Shown piece by piece: positions 52,357 to 63,923 of a stretch of 64,000 nt of DNA. The stretch is taken from NCBI RefSeq assembly GCF_000266885.1, contig NC_018020.1:372001-436000 (forward strand), given 5' to 3'. The number at the start of each line of letters is the position of its first letter. The first letter of the stretch is position 1. The notes under the pieces are model-generated. The model had not been told where the DNA came from. It did no database searches and worked only from the letters and a program-made list of their open reading frames with translations. This DNA is from Turneriella parva DSM 21527. GTDB lineage: Bacteria; Spirochaetota; Leptospiria; Turneriellales; Turneriellaceae. Made by a program: the position numbers and the translations under genes.

Positions 52357-55071
52357 CTAACCTGCTCCCAGTTTTCGCAGCACCGTGTGCAGAATACCAC
52401 CGTTTTTGAGGTACACCACCTCAACCGGTGTATCGACACGGTTCATCGTGGTAAATGAAACCACTGCGCCGTCTTTTTTCTTCGCCGTGACCTTGATGTC
52501 GCTGCGCGGCTTCAGGTTGTTATCGTAACCTTCGATATTGAAGACTTCTGAACCATCGAGCCCCAGCGACTGTGCGTTCTGGCCGTCTTTGAACTGCAGC
52601 GGCAGAATGCCCATGCCGATCAGGTTCGAACGGTGAATACGCTCGAAGCTTTCGGCGATCACCACCTTGATGCCCTGCAGCGCCGGGCCCTTCGCCGCCC
52701 AGTCGCGCGATGAGCCCGTGCCGTATTCTTTACCGGCCAGCACAATCAGCGGAGTTTTCGCTTCCATGTACTTCATCGCTGCGTCAAAGATGCTCATTTT
52801 TTCACCAGACGGAATATGGACTGTGTTACCGCCTTCGGGTACTTTTGTCCAGTCGGCGACTTTGCCCGAAACTGCTTCGGGAGCCATCATGAGGTTCTTG
52901 ATGCGCGTGTTGGCAAAAGTACCGCGCACCATTACCTCGTGGTTACCACGGCGCGCGCCGTAAGTATTAAAATCAACCGGCTGCACACCCCGACCTGTCA
53001 GGTAACGGCCTGCAGGCGAGTCTTTCTTGATATTGCCCGCAGGCGAAATATGGTCAGTTGTCACCGAATCGCCGAAGATCGCGAGGCAACTGATGTCCTT
53101 GAGGTTCGGGATGCCCGGCTCGGTCAGCGAGAAGTTCTCAAAATAGTTTGGCTTCGCGATGTAGGTCGATTTTTGATCCCACGTATAGGTGTCGCCCGCG
53201 CCGACTTTGATGTTGTTCCACATCTCATTGGCTTTGAACACGTTGCCGTATTCTTTTTTGAACAGGTCAGATGTAACCGCTTTCGCGAGCGCATCGTTCA
53301 CTTCTTTCTGCGTCGGCCAGATGTCTTTCAGCGAAACTTTGCCCTGAATCTTTTCTGATTCAAAGTCGATATCCATGGTACCGGCGAGCGCGTACGCCAC
53401 GACCAGCGGCGGTGAAGCGAGGTAGTTGGCTTTCACGTCGGCATGAATGCGGCCTTCGAAGTTGCGGTTACCCGAAAGCACCGCACCCACCGTCAGGTTG
53501 TTCTTGTTGATCGCGTCTGACAGTGCCGCGTCTATCGGGCCTGAGTTACCGATGCACGTCGTGCAGCCATAACCCACAGTGTTAAAACCAATTGCATCGA
53601 GCGATTTTTGCAAGCCCGCTGCTTCGAGGTATTTAGTCACCACGCGCGAACCCGGTGCAAGTGAGGATTTCAGCGTTGCCGGAACCTTTAAGCCCGCCTT
53701 CGCGGCTTTTTCTGCCACGAGGCCTGCCGCTACCAGCACTGAGGGGTTAGACGTATTGGTGCAAGAGGTAATCGCCGCAATGACAAGCGAGCCATTGCCC
53801 AGTTTTTCCGTTCTGCCGTTGAGTGGTACATCCACACTTTTATCGGGAGCATCTTTGAACACGTCGGCCATCGCCTTGCGGTAATCGGCTTTTGCATTTT
53901 TGAGTTCGATACGGTCTTGCGGGCGTTTGGGGCCGGCAATCGACGGCACAACCTTGCCCATGTCGAGTTCAAGCGTTGAGCTGAAGTCAGGCGTCGGAGC
54001 TTCTTTTGTTAAGAAAAGGCCCTGAGCTTTCGAATATTTTTCGACCAGGTCGCAGAGTTTTTCGTCGCGGCCGGTGAGCTTCATGTAACGAATCGTTTCG
54101 TCGTCGATCGGGAAAAAGCCCATCGTCGCGCCGTACTCGGGTGCCATGTTCGCGATTGTGGCGCGGTCGGCGAGGCTCATCTGTGAGAGGCCTTCACCGT
54201 AGAATTCAACGAACTTACCGACGACACCGTGCTTGCGCAGCATCTGCGTAACGGTAAGCACAAGGTCGGTGGCAGTCGTGCCTTCGGGCAGCTTGCCCGT
54301 CAGCTTAAAGCCGACAACTTCAGGAATCAGCATATAGATCGGTTGCTCGAGCATGACGGCTTCTGCTTCGATGCCGCCGACGCCCCAGCCCAACACACCA
54401 AGGCCGTTGATCATCGTGGTGTGCGAATCTGTACCGACGAGCGAATCGGGGTAGGCGACGAGTTCGCCGTTGTGCTGGCGCGTCTGCACAACTTTCGCGA
54501 GGTACTCGAGGTTCACCTGGTGCACGATACCGGTTGCAGGAGGTACAACCTGAAAGTTCGAGAATGCGCCCGAACCCCAGCGCAAGAACTCATAGCGTTC
54601 GCCGTTGCGTTCGAACTCGAGCTTGTTGTTCTTGTCGAGCGCGTCGGCCGAGCCCGCGAAGTCGACCTGCACCGAGTGGTCGATCACAAGGTCGACGGGC
54701 AGTACGGGGTTGATCTTCTTGGGATCAATCTTGAGTTCAGTCATCGCATCGCGCATCGCGGCGAGGTCGACAACGCCCGGCACGCCGGTGAAATCCTGCA
54801 TAACCACTCGTGCAGGCTTAAACGGGATCTCTTCTTCTTTTACAGATTTCGGGTCATACTCGGCAATCGTCTTGATATGGTTCTCATCGATGATGAATCC
54901 GTCTTCTTGCCGCAGCGCCGCTTCGAGCAGAATGCGTATACTATAAGGAAGGCGGTTGATATTGGGGTATTTTTTCGCGAGTTCGGGAAGCGAATAGTAC
55001 GACACCTCGCCGGCGGCGGTTTGGAGTTTTTTGCGTGTGCCGAGTTTGTCGGCCCATGAGGGATTTGTCAT
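52357..55071 (-). CDS. acnA: aconitate hydratase A
   Basis: Interconverts citrate and isocitrate with a [4Fe-4S] cluster. 904 aa, standard for the IRP/AcnA type. The three cluster Cys are in [17 protein letters not shown] (~434) and [17 protein letters not shown] (~500, 503). Active-site elements [44 protein letters not shown] and [19 protein letters not shown] are all present. The start at 55071 (MTNPSWADK) was chosen since the upstream frame adds Arg/Leu-rich residues unlike the family. Pairs with icd in the TCA cycle. Confidence 0.95.
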   Translation of the reverse strand: MTNPSWADKLGTRKKLQTAAGEVSYYSLPELAKKYPNINRLPYSIRILLEAALRQEDGFIIDENHIKTIAEYDPKSVKEEEIPFKPARVVMQDFTGVPGVVDLAAMRDAMTELKIDPKKINPVLPVDLVIDHSVQVDFAGSADALDKNNKLEFERNGERYEFLRWGSGAFSNFQVVPPATGIVHQVNLEYLAKVVQTRQHNGELVAYPDSLVGTDSHTTMINGLGVLGWGVGGIEAEAVMLEQPIYMLIPEVVGFKLTGKLPEGTTATDLVLTVTQMLRKHGVVGKFVEFYGEGLSQMSLADRATIANMAPEYGATMGFFPIDDETIRYMKLTGRDEKLCDLVEKYSKAQGLFLTKEAPTPDFSSTLELDMGKVVPSIAGPKRPQDRIELKNAKADYRKAMADVFKDAPDKSVDVPLNGRTEKLGNGSLVIAAITSCTNTSNPSVLVAAGLVAEKAAKAGLKVPATLKSSLAPGSRVVTKYLEAAGLQKSLDAIGFNTVGYGCTTCIGNSGPIDAALSDAINKNNLTVGAVLSGNRNFEGRIHADVKANYLASPPLVVAYALAGTMDIDFESEKIQGKVSLKDIWPTQKEVNDALAKAVTSDLFKKEYGNVFKANEMWNNIKVGAGDTYTWDQKSTYIAKPNYFENFSLTEPGIPNLKDISCLAIFGDSVTTDHISPAGNIKKDSPAGRYLTGRGVQPVDFNTYGARRGNHEVMVRGTFANTRIKNLMMAPEAVSGKVADWTKVPEGGNTVHIPSGEKMSIFDAAMKYMEAKTPLIVLAGKEYGTGSSRDWAAKGPALQGIKVVIAESFERIHRSNLIGMGILPLQFKDGQNAQSLGLDGSEVFNIEGYDNNLKPRSDIKVTAKKKDGAVVSFTTMNRVDTPVEVVYLKNGGILHTVLRKLGAG

Positions 55072-55127
55072 GGGACGAGAATTTTTTGCAGAGAGAGGGC
55101 GTCTATTGATTTGAGAGTTGCGGCTGC

Positions 55128-56132
55128 CTAGAAGCGAGCACCAATAGTCAAGAAGGCAACGGGGCCGCCAATATCTTCTACCTGAAACAAGTAGCCTGAT
55201 TCGCGGTAATCTGCGGAGATAGGCATGAGCCAACCCACGGAAACCCGGGCGAAGACATTCTGCGTGAATCGCGTACCCAACCCGAATTGAATGATTGTGC
55301 GCATCTTGCCATTGAGGGCATCATTGGCTGAAGTGCGATCTACATATTGTATGAGGCCAATACCCGCGTCGATAAAATGCCGAGCCATATCGTATTGAAC
55401 AACCGCTTCGGTAAGGAGTGCCGTGGTCGAACGATAGGTGATGCCCTTATGCATAGTTTCTATACTGTAGGCGAGCGAGACTCCGATGCCGGCGGTCCAT
55501 GGCCCCGAGTTCTTGCCGACCCGAACCTTTGCCTCAACTTCAGACATAGGCTTCGCGAAAGCATTCGGATCATCACTCTTGATACCGGGAGAATAGATGC
55601 CACCGGCATCCAAAAACCATTCATTGCGGCCGAGACCCAAGAGCCGGCCTATCGCCGAGAAACGGGGGTTGTAAAAACCCGTGCTCGTCGTCGCAGAGGC
55701 ACGAAGTGATGATAATGACCCGGTATTGCTCAAGGAAACCCGTTCGGAGGCCAAATAAAGTACATCTAAGCCTAAAACAAAACGATCGTGAAGAGCGTAT
55801 GCAAGGGTCGCTGCCATGCGTACAGAGTCCCGAGTTGTTTTGGTGCTGCCCGCCGCCAATGGAACCCCCGAAACCGTCTGTGCGGGAAAAGTAACTTTTG
55901 ACGCATAACGCTGCCAACCGCCCTGTATCTCAACGTAGAATTGGTTCTGCGAGGGCAAAAACAGAGGATTCGCAACAGGCAAGCGATTTGCAATAGCAGG
56001 CTTTGCGTCAGGTAACGACGTGTTCTCTGCCGTCGCGCCAGCTGCAGCAGCGGCGTCATTTGACTCGGCAAACAATGAGGTCGAAACAGCTAAGCCGAAG
56101 ACCAGACGATAGGCAAGTTTACGTATAGGCAT
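55128..56132 (-). CDS. outer-membrane protein, porin-like beta-barrel
   Basis: A 334-aa exported protein. Signal peptide ([13 protein letters not shown]) then an Ala/Asn-rich linker (~20-58). The barrel has strand-like segments such as [51 protein letters not shown] and [18 protein letters not shown], ending in LTIGARF with terminal Phe. Resembles OmpW/OmpA-size spirochaete barrels but no family is clear. Located on the same strand upstream of acnA with a 57-bp gap, so read-through is possible. Confidence 0.68.
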   Translation of the reverse strand: MPIRKLAYRLVFGLAVSTSLFAESNDAAAAAGATAENTSLPDAKPAIANRLPVANPLFLPSQNQFYVEIQGGWQRYASKVTFPAQTVSGVPLAAGSTKTTRDSVRMAATLAYALHDRFVLGLDVLYLASERVSLSNTGSLSSLRASATTSTGFYNPRFSAIGRLLGLGRNEWFLDAGGIYSPGIKSDDPNAFAKPMSEVEAKVRVGKNSGPWTAGIGVSLAYSIETMHKGITYRSTTALLTEAVVQYDMARHFIDAGIGLIQYVDRTSANDALNGKMRTIIQFGLGTRFTQNVFARVSVGWLMPISADYRESGYLFQVEDIGGPVAFLTIGARF

Positions 56133-56180
56133 TGCCCCCGGTGGCCAACGGCATTATACGGGCAACTATTTTTACTGCGG

Positions 56181-57518
56181 CTACAGCCGCTGTAAGCAAA
56201 CCACTGTCAAATCGTCGTTCACTTCAGCGCCGCGTCTGAATTTATCGACGTCTTCGCGCAGGTCATTCACAACCTGCTCCGCGGAGTTTTTGCCTGAAGT
56301 GCGTGCGAGCACTTTCTCGACGCACGCATTCATGCGGTCGGTTTCATATTGCACGTTTTCAGGGTCCATCGCTTCGGTGATGCCGTCAGAATAGATCAGC
56401 ACTGTCTCGCCGGGTTTGAGGTCGAGCCGGTGCACGCGGTATTCCATGTCGAATCTGAGGCCGAAGGCGGTGCCGCTCTGCTGCAAGAGCTCTGCAGTAA
56501 TTTTGTTATCCTCATTTTTGCGAAAGATGTAAGGCGGGTTATGGCCGCAGCTTACGTAGTGCATTCTGCCCGAAGCAGCGTCGAGGCGCGCGATGAACGC
56601 CGTGACGAAAGTACCCGTGATGAGGTTCTGGCGCATGAAGTTGTTGAGCTGAAACGCGAGTTCACCCAACGTATCATAAAGAGGCGAAAGCAACTGCAAA
56701 GCCGCGTGGAAATTGGAAACGATCAGCGACGCCGGTATGCCCTTGCCGGCAACGTCGGCGACGATGAGGTCGATCTTGGTATTGCCGGTGCGGTCGACGT
56801 GGTTGATAAACTGAAAATAGTCGCCGCCGACATCTTGTGCGGGTTCGGTGTGCCCGTGAATCGAATAACCTTCGATCTGCGGCATTGCGTGCGGCAAAGA
56901 CTGGCGCTGAATGTCTGCAGCGAGGTGCACGTCGCGCTCAAACGCTTTTTTCGAGAGAGCGTCGCGGTGCAAGAGCGAAGTCTCAATCGCCATAGCCGCC
57001 TGCGTCGAGAAGTTGAGCATGAGCCGCACGTCGGCGTCGGTGAACGGGTGCCCGCCCGCTTTGTTCATGAGCTGCACCGTACCCTTTATTTCGCCACGCA
57101 GCTTCAGCGGTACGCAGAGGTATGATTTCGTTTCGCCACCGCGCGTCACGTCGACTTCTTTATAATAGCGCGAGTCAGTCTTGATGTCGCTCTGGTTCAC
57201 GTACTCGCCGGTCTGCGCCACGTAACCCGAAATACCCTTGCCCAAAGGCACGCGAATATTTTTCAGAAGCTCTGCCTGCGCATCAGTCGTCGCGGCAAAC
57301 TCGAGCACCTGGTCTTTCTTGTTAATGAGAAAAATCGAGGCAATTTCTGCGCCTGAAAGCGCGCGCATCTCTTGCAACACGAGACGCAAGACCTCATCGT
57401 AATCGAGAGTTGAAGAGAGAACTTCGTTGATCTGAAAGAGCGATACATACCGTATCAGCTCGGCCTGTAGCTCGGCTTCATTCGCAGTGGTGATAAACTC
57501 GTAGACTTCGGTTGCCAT
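56181..57518 (-). CDS. GAF-domain PP2C/SpoIIE serine phosphatase (RsbU-type)
   Basis: A 445-aa cytoplasmic phosphatase that probably dephosphorylates an anti-sigma-antagonist or similar STAS partner. The N-terminal GAF domain (~40-180) contains SIFLINKKDQVLEF and VPLKLRGEIKGTVQLMNKAG. The SpoIIE phosphatase domain follows: DVHLAADIQRQSLPHAMPQ (~200), GDYFQFINH, IVADVAGKGIPASLI (metal-binding Asp and Gly), ITGTFVTAFIARLD, and IYSDGITEA (~378-386), ending at EVNDDLTVVCL (~430-442) with the final metal Asp pair. No receptor or STAS gene lies next to it. Confidence 0.9.
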   Translation of the reverse strand: MATEVYEFITTANEAELQAELIRYVSLFQINEVLSSTLDYDEVLRLVLQEMRALSGAEIASIFLINKKDQVLEFAATTDAQAELLKNIRVPLGKGISGYVAQTGEYVNQSDIKTDSRYYKEVDVTRGGETKSYLCVPLKLRGEIKGTVQLMNKAGGHPFTDADVRLMLNFSTQAAMAIETSLLHRDALSKKAFERDVHLAADIQRQSLPHAMPQIEGYSIHGHTEPAQDVGGDYFQFINHVDRTGNTKIDLIVADVAGKGIPASLIVSNFHAALQLLSPLYDTLGELAFQLNNFMRQNLITGTFVTAFIARLDAASGRMHYVSCGHNPPYIFRKNEDNKITAELLQQSGTAFGLRFDMEYRVHRLDLKPGETVLIYSDGITEAMDPENVQYETDRMNACVEKVLARTSGKNSAEQVVNDLREDVDKFRRGAEVNDDLTVVCLQRL

Positions 57519-57526
57519 GCGTCAGC

Positions 57527-57542
57527 CAGGCAAAGTTGCCTG
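57527..57542. repeat. short palindrome in divergent gap
   Basis: caggcaa and ttgcctg flank a 2-base spacer, 9 bp from the phosphatase start (57518) and ~100 bp from the lipoprotein start at 57641. The remaining gap holds nothing else I can identify. Confidence 0.4.
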
Positions 57543-57640
57543 TGAATGCCGGGCGGCAAGTTCTTTCGAACAGGAGGCCAAATCCCGCGGCGCGCCAGTG
57601 TTTTTAATTGACCACGGCTAAAGGCAGCAAAAGAGTAGTC

Positions 57641-58009
57641 ATGCTTCGCCTTGCCCTCTTTATCGTGCTCTTTGTTTCACTGGGCGCCTGCGCCAGCAAG
57701 ACGCGGCGCACCTACCCCAATAATGGCAAACTCGTCTTCTGGGACATGGCGGCAGGCGACCCAGGTGCCAATGTCGACACGACAGGTGTGACGATGTATT
57801 ATCGTGGCCCAATTGGCGACACGATTGAAGAACTGGGTATTATCGAGGCGAAAGTCGAAGGGCCGAAGAAAAAGCGCGCCGATGTACTGCGCGAGCTCAA
57901 AAAAGAAGCAGAAAAACTGAGAGCCGACGGCATCTGCGAAATTGAGTACAAACGCGACGGCGACACGCTCAAGGCAGACGGTGTCGCGTTTCGGTTCAAG
58001 AACCGGTAA
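57641..58009 (+). CDS. small lipoprotein, paralogue of the one at 4145
   Basis: A 122-aa lipoprotein. Signal MLRLALFIVLFVSLGACASK with lipobox LGAC (Cys17). The ATG at 57641 replaces an upstream TTG. Mature part: a variable segment (TRRTYPNNGKLVFWDMAAGD), then a domain with IEELGIIEAKVEG and VLRELKKEAEKLRADGICEI, the same order of landmarks as the lipoprotein at 4145-4549, suggesting shared ancestry. DUF4156-like in appearance. Function unknown. Its TAA overlaps the next gene's ATG (TAATG), so the two are translationally coupled. Confidence 0.7.
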   Translation: MLRLALFIVLFVSLGACASKTRRTYPNNGKLVFWDMAAGDPGANVDTTGVTMYYRGPIGDTIEELGIIEAKVEGPKKKRADVLRELKKEAEKLRADGICEIEYKRDGDTLKADGVAFRFKNR

Positions 58010-58464
58010 TGCGCCTGCATGAATTACCACTAAACCTCAGCCGGGCTGACTTCAATCAGAAGTTTGCCGGTGTCATCATTACTCCGAAAAATACTGCCGC
58101 GATGAGCGAGGCCATCACGGGTGGCGTTATTGTCTACGTGCTGCAATTCGATGCAGAGAAACTGACCTCGCTGCGCCTCACGGTCAATGAAGACTTTAAT
58201 GAAGAGAGTTATCAGAATCTTTCTGCCGTGGTGCAAGAAATCATGAAAACGATGCCAGACCGGGGTTACGCGGCGCCGGTGAAAACCACGCGACAGCTCG
58301 CGTGGAAAGAGCTGATCGAATCCCCTCTGCCCGAGTCGGGCGACCGTTCGATTGCGGCGGTAAGCAGCGAATGGAACAATGGTAAATCGAAAGCGAGCCT
58401 GACATTCTCGTGGACATGGCCGGGCCAATTGCTGCTTGAATACGGCGAATCGCAGTCTGTTTAA
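58009..58464 (+). CDS. 151-aa protein of unknown function, coupled to the lipoprotein
   Basis: A soluble protein, ATG overlapping the upstream stop (TAATG). No signal peptide or membrane helix. Predicted alpha/beta with MSEAITGGVIVYVLQFDAEK, SYQNLSAVVQEIMKTMPD, and the Trp-rich LTFSWTWPGQLLLEYGE near the end. I do not recognise the family. The next gene begins 43 bp later and encodes an exported protein, so the three could form a small envelope unit. Confidence 0.6.
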   Translation: MRLHELPLNLSRADFNQKFAGVIITPKNTAAMSEAITGGVIVYVLQFDAEKLTSLRLTVNEDFNEESYQNLSAVVQEIMKTMPDRGYAAPVKTTRQLAWKELIESPLPESGDRSIAAVSSEWNNGKSKASLTFSWTWPGQLLLEYGESQSV

Positions 58465-58507
58465 CGGCTGCGGCTTTTCACGGTATACCCACAATCTGTG
58501 CTGGTAC

Positions 58508-59068
58508 ATGCCCAGACTATCTTTTCGCCGATTGCAGTTACAATTCGTTATGGCGCTGCTGCATCTGCCTGGCGCGCTGATGGCCGATGAGCTTTTGGAG
58601 CGCGCCCGCACCCAGGCTGTCGATATGACGCATGCCTTTCAGCGTGAAGATGCAAAGGCCCTGGTTCGCTACACTGCCGAGCCGATCGTGAAGCGTAAGG
58701 GCGGCGCTGAAGCGCTGGAGAAGCTACTCATCGCCGAATTTGCCGAAATGAAAAAAGATAAGGCAAAGCTGCTGTCTTTCGAATTTATTCGCCCCGATCG
58801 CATACACACGGCACACGGGCAGCTTTTCGTGCTGATCGAGCGCAAGTCGCGCTGGCAATACGGCGAGCAAACGATGGATCTGCGCTATAACCTCATGGGT
58901 GTCTCGGCCGATTCGGGTGAAACCTGGCGTTTTCTTGAGGTAACTTCGCTCGACGAAAATCTGTTCAAACATCTTTTTGGTTTTGTCGACCAGACGCTGC
59001 TTTCAGAAATTTACCAATACACGTCTGAGCGCAGTAAGTGCCTGGGCGGCAAGCTACCGGGCCGTTAG
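58508..59068 (+). CDS. exported 186-aa protein, unknown
   Basis: Start at the ATG 58508. A basic n-region (MPRLSFRRLQLQ) and a hydrophobic core with FVMALLHLPGALMADEL form a signal peptide, probably cleaved after ALMA. The mature chain is a helix-plus-sheet module (TQAVDMTHAFQREDAKALVRYTAEPIVKRKGGAEALEKLL, then FEFIRPDRIHTAHGQLFVLIERKS and WRFLEVTSLDENLF) of the size of an NTF2/SnoaL-type or small periplasmic lipid-binding domain, although this assignment is tentative. Directly upstream of typA but separated by 85 bp. Confidence 0.6.
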   Translation: MPRLSFRRLQLQFVMALLHLPGALMADELLERARTQAVDMTHAFQREDAKALVRYTAEPIVKRKGGAEALEKLLIAEFAEMKKDKAKLLSFEFIRPDRIHTAHGQLFVLIERKSRWQYGEQTMDLRYNLMGVSADSGETWRFLEVTSLDENLFKHLFGFVDQTLLSEIYQYTSERSKCLGGKLPGR

Positions 59069-59153
59069 CCCTTTACTGTTCTTTACACCCTATCTCATTG
59101 CCCATTTTTGGCGGTGCATAGAAGGGGCCAATACCCCGAAGCAAACAACAAAC

Positions 59154-60959
<1,806 letters not shown>

Positions 60960-60966
60960 TCGCATA

Positions 60967-61827
60967 ATGCTCGAGTTCTTCTCGCCACAGAACCTGAACG
61001 CATTCTGGGCGCGACTGACGAGCGGGCATGCTTTCGCCGCGACGGCCCTCGTCGTGAGCATTCTGCTGCTCACACGCATGGTCGTCTTGCGCATCGCCTA
61101 CCGCAACATCGAAGACAAGTTCGTGCGCATGCGCTACAAGCGCACCGTCTCTTATATCAGCTTCTTTATCGGGCTTTTTTTACTTCTGCCAATCTGGCTG
61201 CCGTCGATTCGCAATGTGGCGACCTTTCTGGGTATCTTTGGCGCCGGTTTTCTGATCGTCACGCGTGACCTGTGGGTTTGCGTCGTCGGCTGGGCATACA
61301 TCATGATTCGACGACCCTTCGTCATCGGCGACCGGGTGCAGATTGGTAACGTCGCGGGCGACGTCATCGACATTCGCCTTATGGAAACCAGCATAATGGA
61401 AGTCTCTTCGGCTGAAGGCGGCCAGACCACCGGACGTGTGGTGTTTTTTCCCAATGCCAAAATCTTCACGGAGAGTTTCGCAACAACCGGTGCTCATGTC
61501 GGGCATGTCTTTCAAGAATTACAGGTCAGCCTCACCGCAACCTCAGACTGGAAAAGCGCTGCCGAGCTGCTCGAAAAATGCGCGAAAAAGCAATACGAGA
61601 CGGCCCGAGCAGCCAAAGAGCAGCTGCAGACGGGCGATGCCGAGCTCGACATGATTTCTTTCTATCGTGACCCCCGCGTGCTGACGCAAATGGTTGGTAA
61701 TCACATCGTGCTAAAACTGCAATACATGGCGCCGACTGGTCAGGGTGTCAATATGCAAGACCGCATCTGGCGCGAATTTCTCACCCTGACGGCGAAGAAA
61801 CCCCGTATTCGCTTCGCCGAAAAGTAG
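60967..61827 (+). CDS. MscS-family mechanosensitive ion channel
   Basis: A 286-aa membrane channel for osmotic relief. Three N-terminal helices (~18-38, ~60-78, ~85-110) including NVATFLGIFGAGFLIVTRDL, the gating helix with Gly/Ala packing. The beta domain follows with RRPFVIGDRVQIGNVAGDVI and METSIMEVSS, then the motif VVFFPNAKIFTESF (MscS 'vPN' region). A ~110-residue alpha/beta C-terminal domain follows. Shorter than E. coli MscK and close to MscS length. Seven bp downstream of typA; stop 1 bp from the convergent TPR-propeller gene. Confidence 0.85.
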   Translation: MLEFFSPQNLNAFWARLTSGHAFAATALVVSILLLTRMVVLRIAYRNIEDKFVRMRYKRTVSYISFFIGLFLLLPIWLPSIRNVATFLGIFGAGFLIVTRDLWVCVVGWAYIMIRRPFVIGDRVQIGNVAGDVIDIRLMETSIMEVSSAEGGQTTGRVVFFPNAKIFTESFATTGAHVGHVFQELQVSLTATSDWKSAAELLEKCAKKQYETARAAKEQLQTGDAELDMISFYRDPRVLTQMVGNHIVLKLQYMAPTGQGVNMQDRIWREFLTLTAKKPRIRFAEK

Positions 61828-61828
61828 T

Positions 61829-63376
61829 CTATTTCTCTTTGGCTGGGCGGTAAACGACGTCGATGCCGTTTTCCAGATAGCCTATCCAGAGAAAATCACC
61901 TTCGATACGCAATATCTGAATTTCATTCGATGACAGGCCTTCAACGGCGGTCATGCGATTGAGGCTGTTGGTGTTTCTGTCGAGAACTCTTAACCCCTGC
62001 CCCGACGTACCTATAAAAATTTCATGGTCACGCCGGGCGAACGCCGAGGGAAAAGGCAATTCGGCTTTGATCGGTGTCAGTTTTTTCTGCTGAATATCGT
62101 AAACATAAACACCGTCGTTATGCGCTCCGATATAGACATACCGGCCATCGAGAAGCACTGCCTTGACGTTTTCTGACCTGAGCAAACCTTCGCCGACGGT
62201 AATTCTTTGCACCTCACCGGTTTTTTTATGATAGATAACAGCGCCGTGATCAAGCGTGCCGACAACGATATAATCGAGATCTGCATCGAGTGCATATACC
62301 TGGTTGCTACCCACCCATGAATCTTTACCGAGCGTCACAACCTTGCGCTTGATGGTGTCGTATTGTATCAAGCCGCGGTTCAGAGTTGAAAAATACACGT
62401 ACCGGTCGTCTTTGATGGTTTTTTGCCCCAGCTTCAACGCACCGGCTTCGTCGCTAAGGCTTTCTGTCTCTCCGGTTTTTTTGCTGTAGCGGTAAACACC
62501 GTCGAAAGAGGTTACATAGAGCTCATCGAAATCAGCGTAAAGCCCGCGCAGTTGTGGCGAGGGCAATTTAATTTTTTCGAGCTTATCGGCAGACCTTGTA
62601 TAACGCACGAGGCCGGCACCCCAGGTTGCAATATAGACGTCATCACCATCGACCCTGATATCTGCGATAGAATTGTCATCGAGGCCATTCAGCTTGTCGA
62701 TGCGGCGAAGTGAAATACGGCGGAGTGCAAGGCGTAATGCGCCGGCCTCACCTGGCTTGTATTTTGCCGACAACTGTATTGCCCGCGACAAATATTCGAC
62801 CGCAGACTCGGTCTGCAGCGGGTCGCGCGCCAGCATTGTACCGAGATCGCGATACACCCGAAACAAGTTGCGGTCTTCAAAACCAAACTTTGTGGCAAAG
62901 GCTATCGCGCTCTTATAGAGTTTTGTTGCGGGCGCAAATGATCTCGCATCATATGCAATAAAGCCCCGGTACATATCGATACGGTAGTGCAAAGACTCAA
63001 TATTTGCCTGTTTGCGGGTGTCGGCGAGCAGCCGGTCGGCCCGGGAATGCGCGTTCATCTGATAAAGGCATTCGCCGGTGATCACACGCAACTCGTGCCG
63101 ATCGGGGTGGGCCGGGTAGCGCTCGAGCGCGATATTGGCCCGGGCCACAGCTTCGTTGCACTTACCCTGTTCGGCGAGTGCATTTGCCAAATAGAACCAC
63201 GACTTCTTGACCTCGGGCTCATAAGGGTTTTCGGCGACAAACTCAACGAATAGTTTCACTGCCTGATCGTATTCGCGGGCCTCGTAGCGGCCGACCGCGT
63301 CATGGTATTTGCGCAGGTCTGCAACCGCAGCGAGCGGCGCTGCAGCCACAATGAAAATTAAAATACTTCTGATCAC
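61829..63376 (-). CDS. exported TPR and beta-propeller repeat protein
   Basis: 515 aa, signal peptide MIRSILIFIVAAAPLAAVA. TPR-like pairs occupy ~20-210 (YEAREYDQAVKLFVEFVAEN, SWFYLANALAEQGKCNEAVA, YRGFIAYDARSFAPATKLYK). Then a propeller of repeated blades begins near 225: IRVDGDDVYIATWGAGLVRY, LRGLYADFDELYVTSFDGVY, LDADLDYIVVGTLDHGAVIY and LDGRYVYIGAHNDGVYVYD, resembling two-component regulator propellers. Probably a periplasmic binding/scaffold protein. Gene order: FtsB-like protein first, then this gene 12 bp later on the same strand, so one operon. Confidence 0.72.
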   Translation of the reverse strand: MIRSILIFIVAAAPLAAVADLRKYHDAVGRYEAREYDQAVKLFVEFVAENPYEPEVKKSWFYLANALAEQGKCNEAVARANIALERYPAHPDRHELRVITGECLYQMNAHSRADRLLADTRKQANIESLHYRIDMYRGFIAYDARSFAPATKLYKSAIAFATKFGFEDRNLFRVYRDLGTMLARDPLQTESAVEYLSRAIQLSAKYKPGEAGALRLALRRISLRRIDKLNGLDDNSIADIRVDGDDVYIATWGAGLVRYTRSADKLEKIKLPSPQLRGLYADFDELYVTSFDGVYRYSKKTGETESLSDEAGALKLGQKTIKDDRYVYFSTLNRGLIQYDTIKRKVVTLGKDSWVGSNQVYALDADLDYIVVGTLDHGAVIYHKKTGEVQRITVGEGLLRSENVKAVLLDGRYVYIGAHNDGVYVYDIQQKKLTPIKAELPFPSAFARRDHEIFIGTSGQGLRVLDRNTNSLNRMTAVEGLSSNEIQILRIEGDFLWIGYLENGIDVVYRPAKEK

Positions 63377-63388
63377 AGATACCTCATG

Positions 63389-63877
63389 TTAGATTTCATC
63401 GCCGAGGGCGAAAGGTCGCACCTTGTCGGCCATGATGCGCGCTGAATTGCGGCGGTAGAAGAACAGGGTTACGAGAGCGATTAGAACACTCGTGAATACG
63501 ATATAGAATTTCTGCGTGGTCGCAAGGTCGGCCGCCGCGCTTGCTTCTGCGGTTTTTTCATCAGCAGATTCGCGAAATTTCAGAATACGGACCTTCTCCT
63601 GAAAAAGGTAGAAATCCTTACTGAATTTTTGCACGGCCATGTCTTTGTTTCGCAGCATCGTGAGTTTTTGCCTCAGCTCGCTCTTTTGTCGGTTAAAACT
63701 TTCAATCTGCTCTTTGAGCTCTTCTTTCTCTTTGATGCGCACACGATAGGCCATGAGCCCTTTGTCGCCGATAAAAAAAACGTAGATGAACGACAAAATC
63801 AGCAGCACGAAGAGCGGCACGAACAACCAGTGCTCGCGGCTGCGTTCAAAGAAGTGGCCGATGCGGCGCGTCAGCAT
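63389..63877 (-). CDS. FtsB/DivIC-like membrane protein with extra C-terminal helix
   Basis: A 162-aa protein. N-terminal membrane helix (WLFVPLFVLLILSFIYVFFI, ~17-36), then RVRIKEKEELKEQIESFNRQ and KSELRQKLTMLRNKDMAVQK, a coiled coil (~45-95) as in FtsB-type septum proteins. Unlike FtsB (~100 aa, one helix) it continues to a second hydrophobic segment (KFYIVFTSVLIALVTLFFY, ~122-141) and a short cytoplasmic tail. A division role is a guess from layout; a generic coiled-coil membrane protein is equally possible. First gene of the operon with the TPR-propeller gene. Confidence 0.6.
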   Translation of the reverse strand: MLTRRIGHFFERSREHWLFVPLFVLLILSFIYVFFIGDKGLMAYRVRIKEKEELKEQIESFNRQKSELRQKLTMLRNKDMAVQKFSKDFYLFQEKVRILKFRESADEKTAEASAAADLATTQKFYIVFTSVLIALVTLFFYRRNSARIMADKVRPFALGDEI

Positions 63878-63923
63878 GTGCGCCGAATATGAATCTCAGG
63901 GCCGCGACGACAAGAAGATTAGA

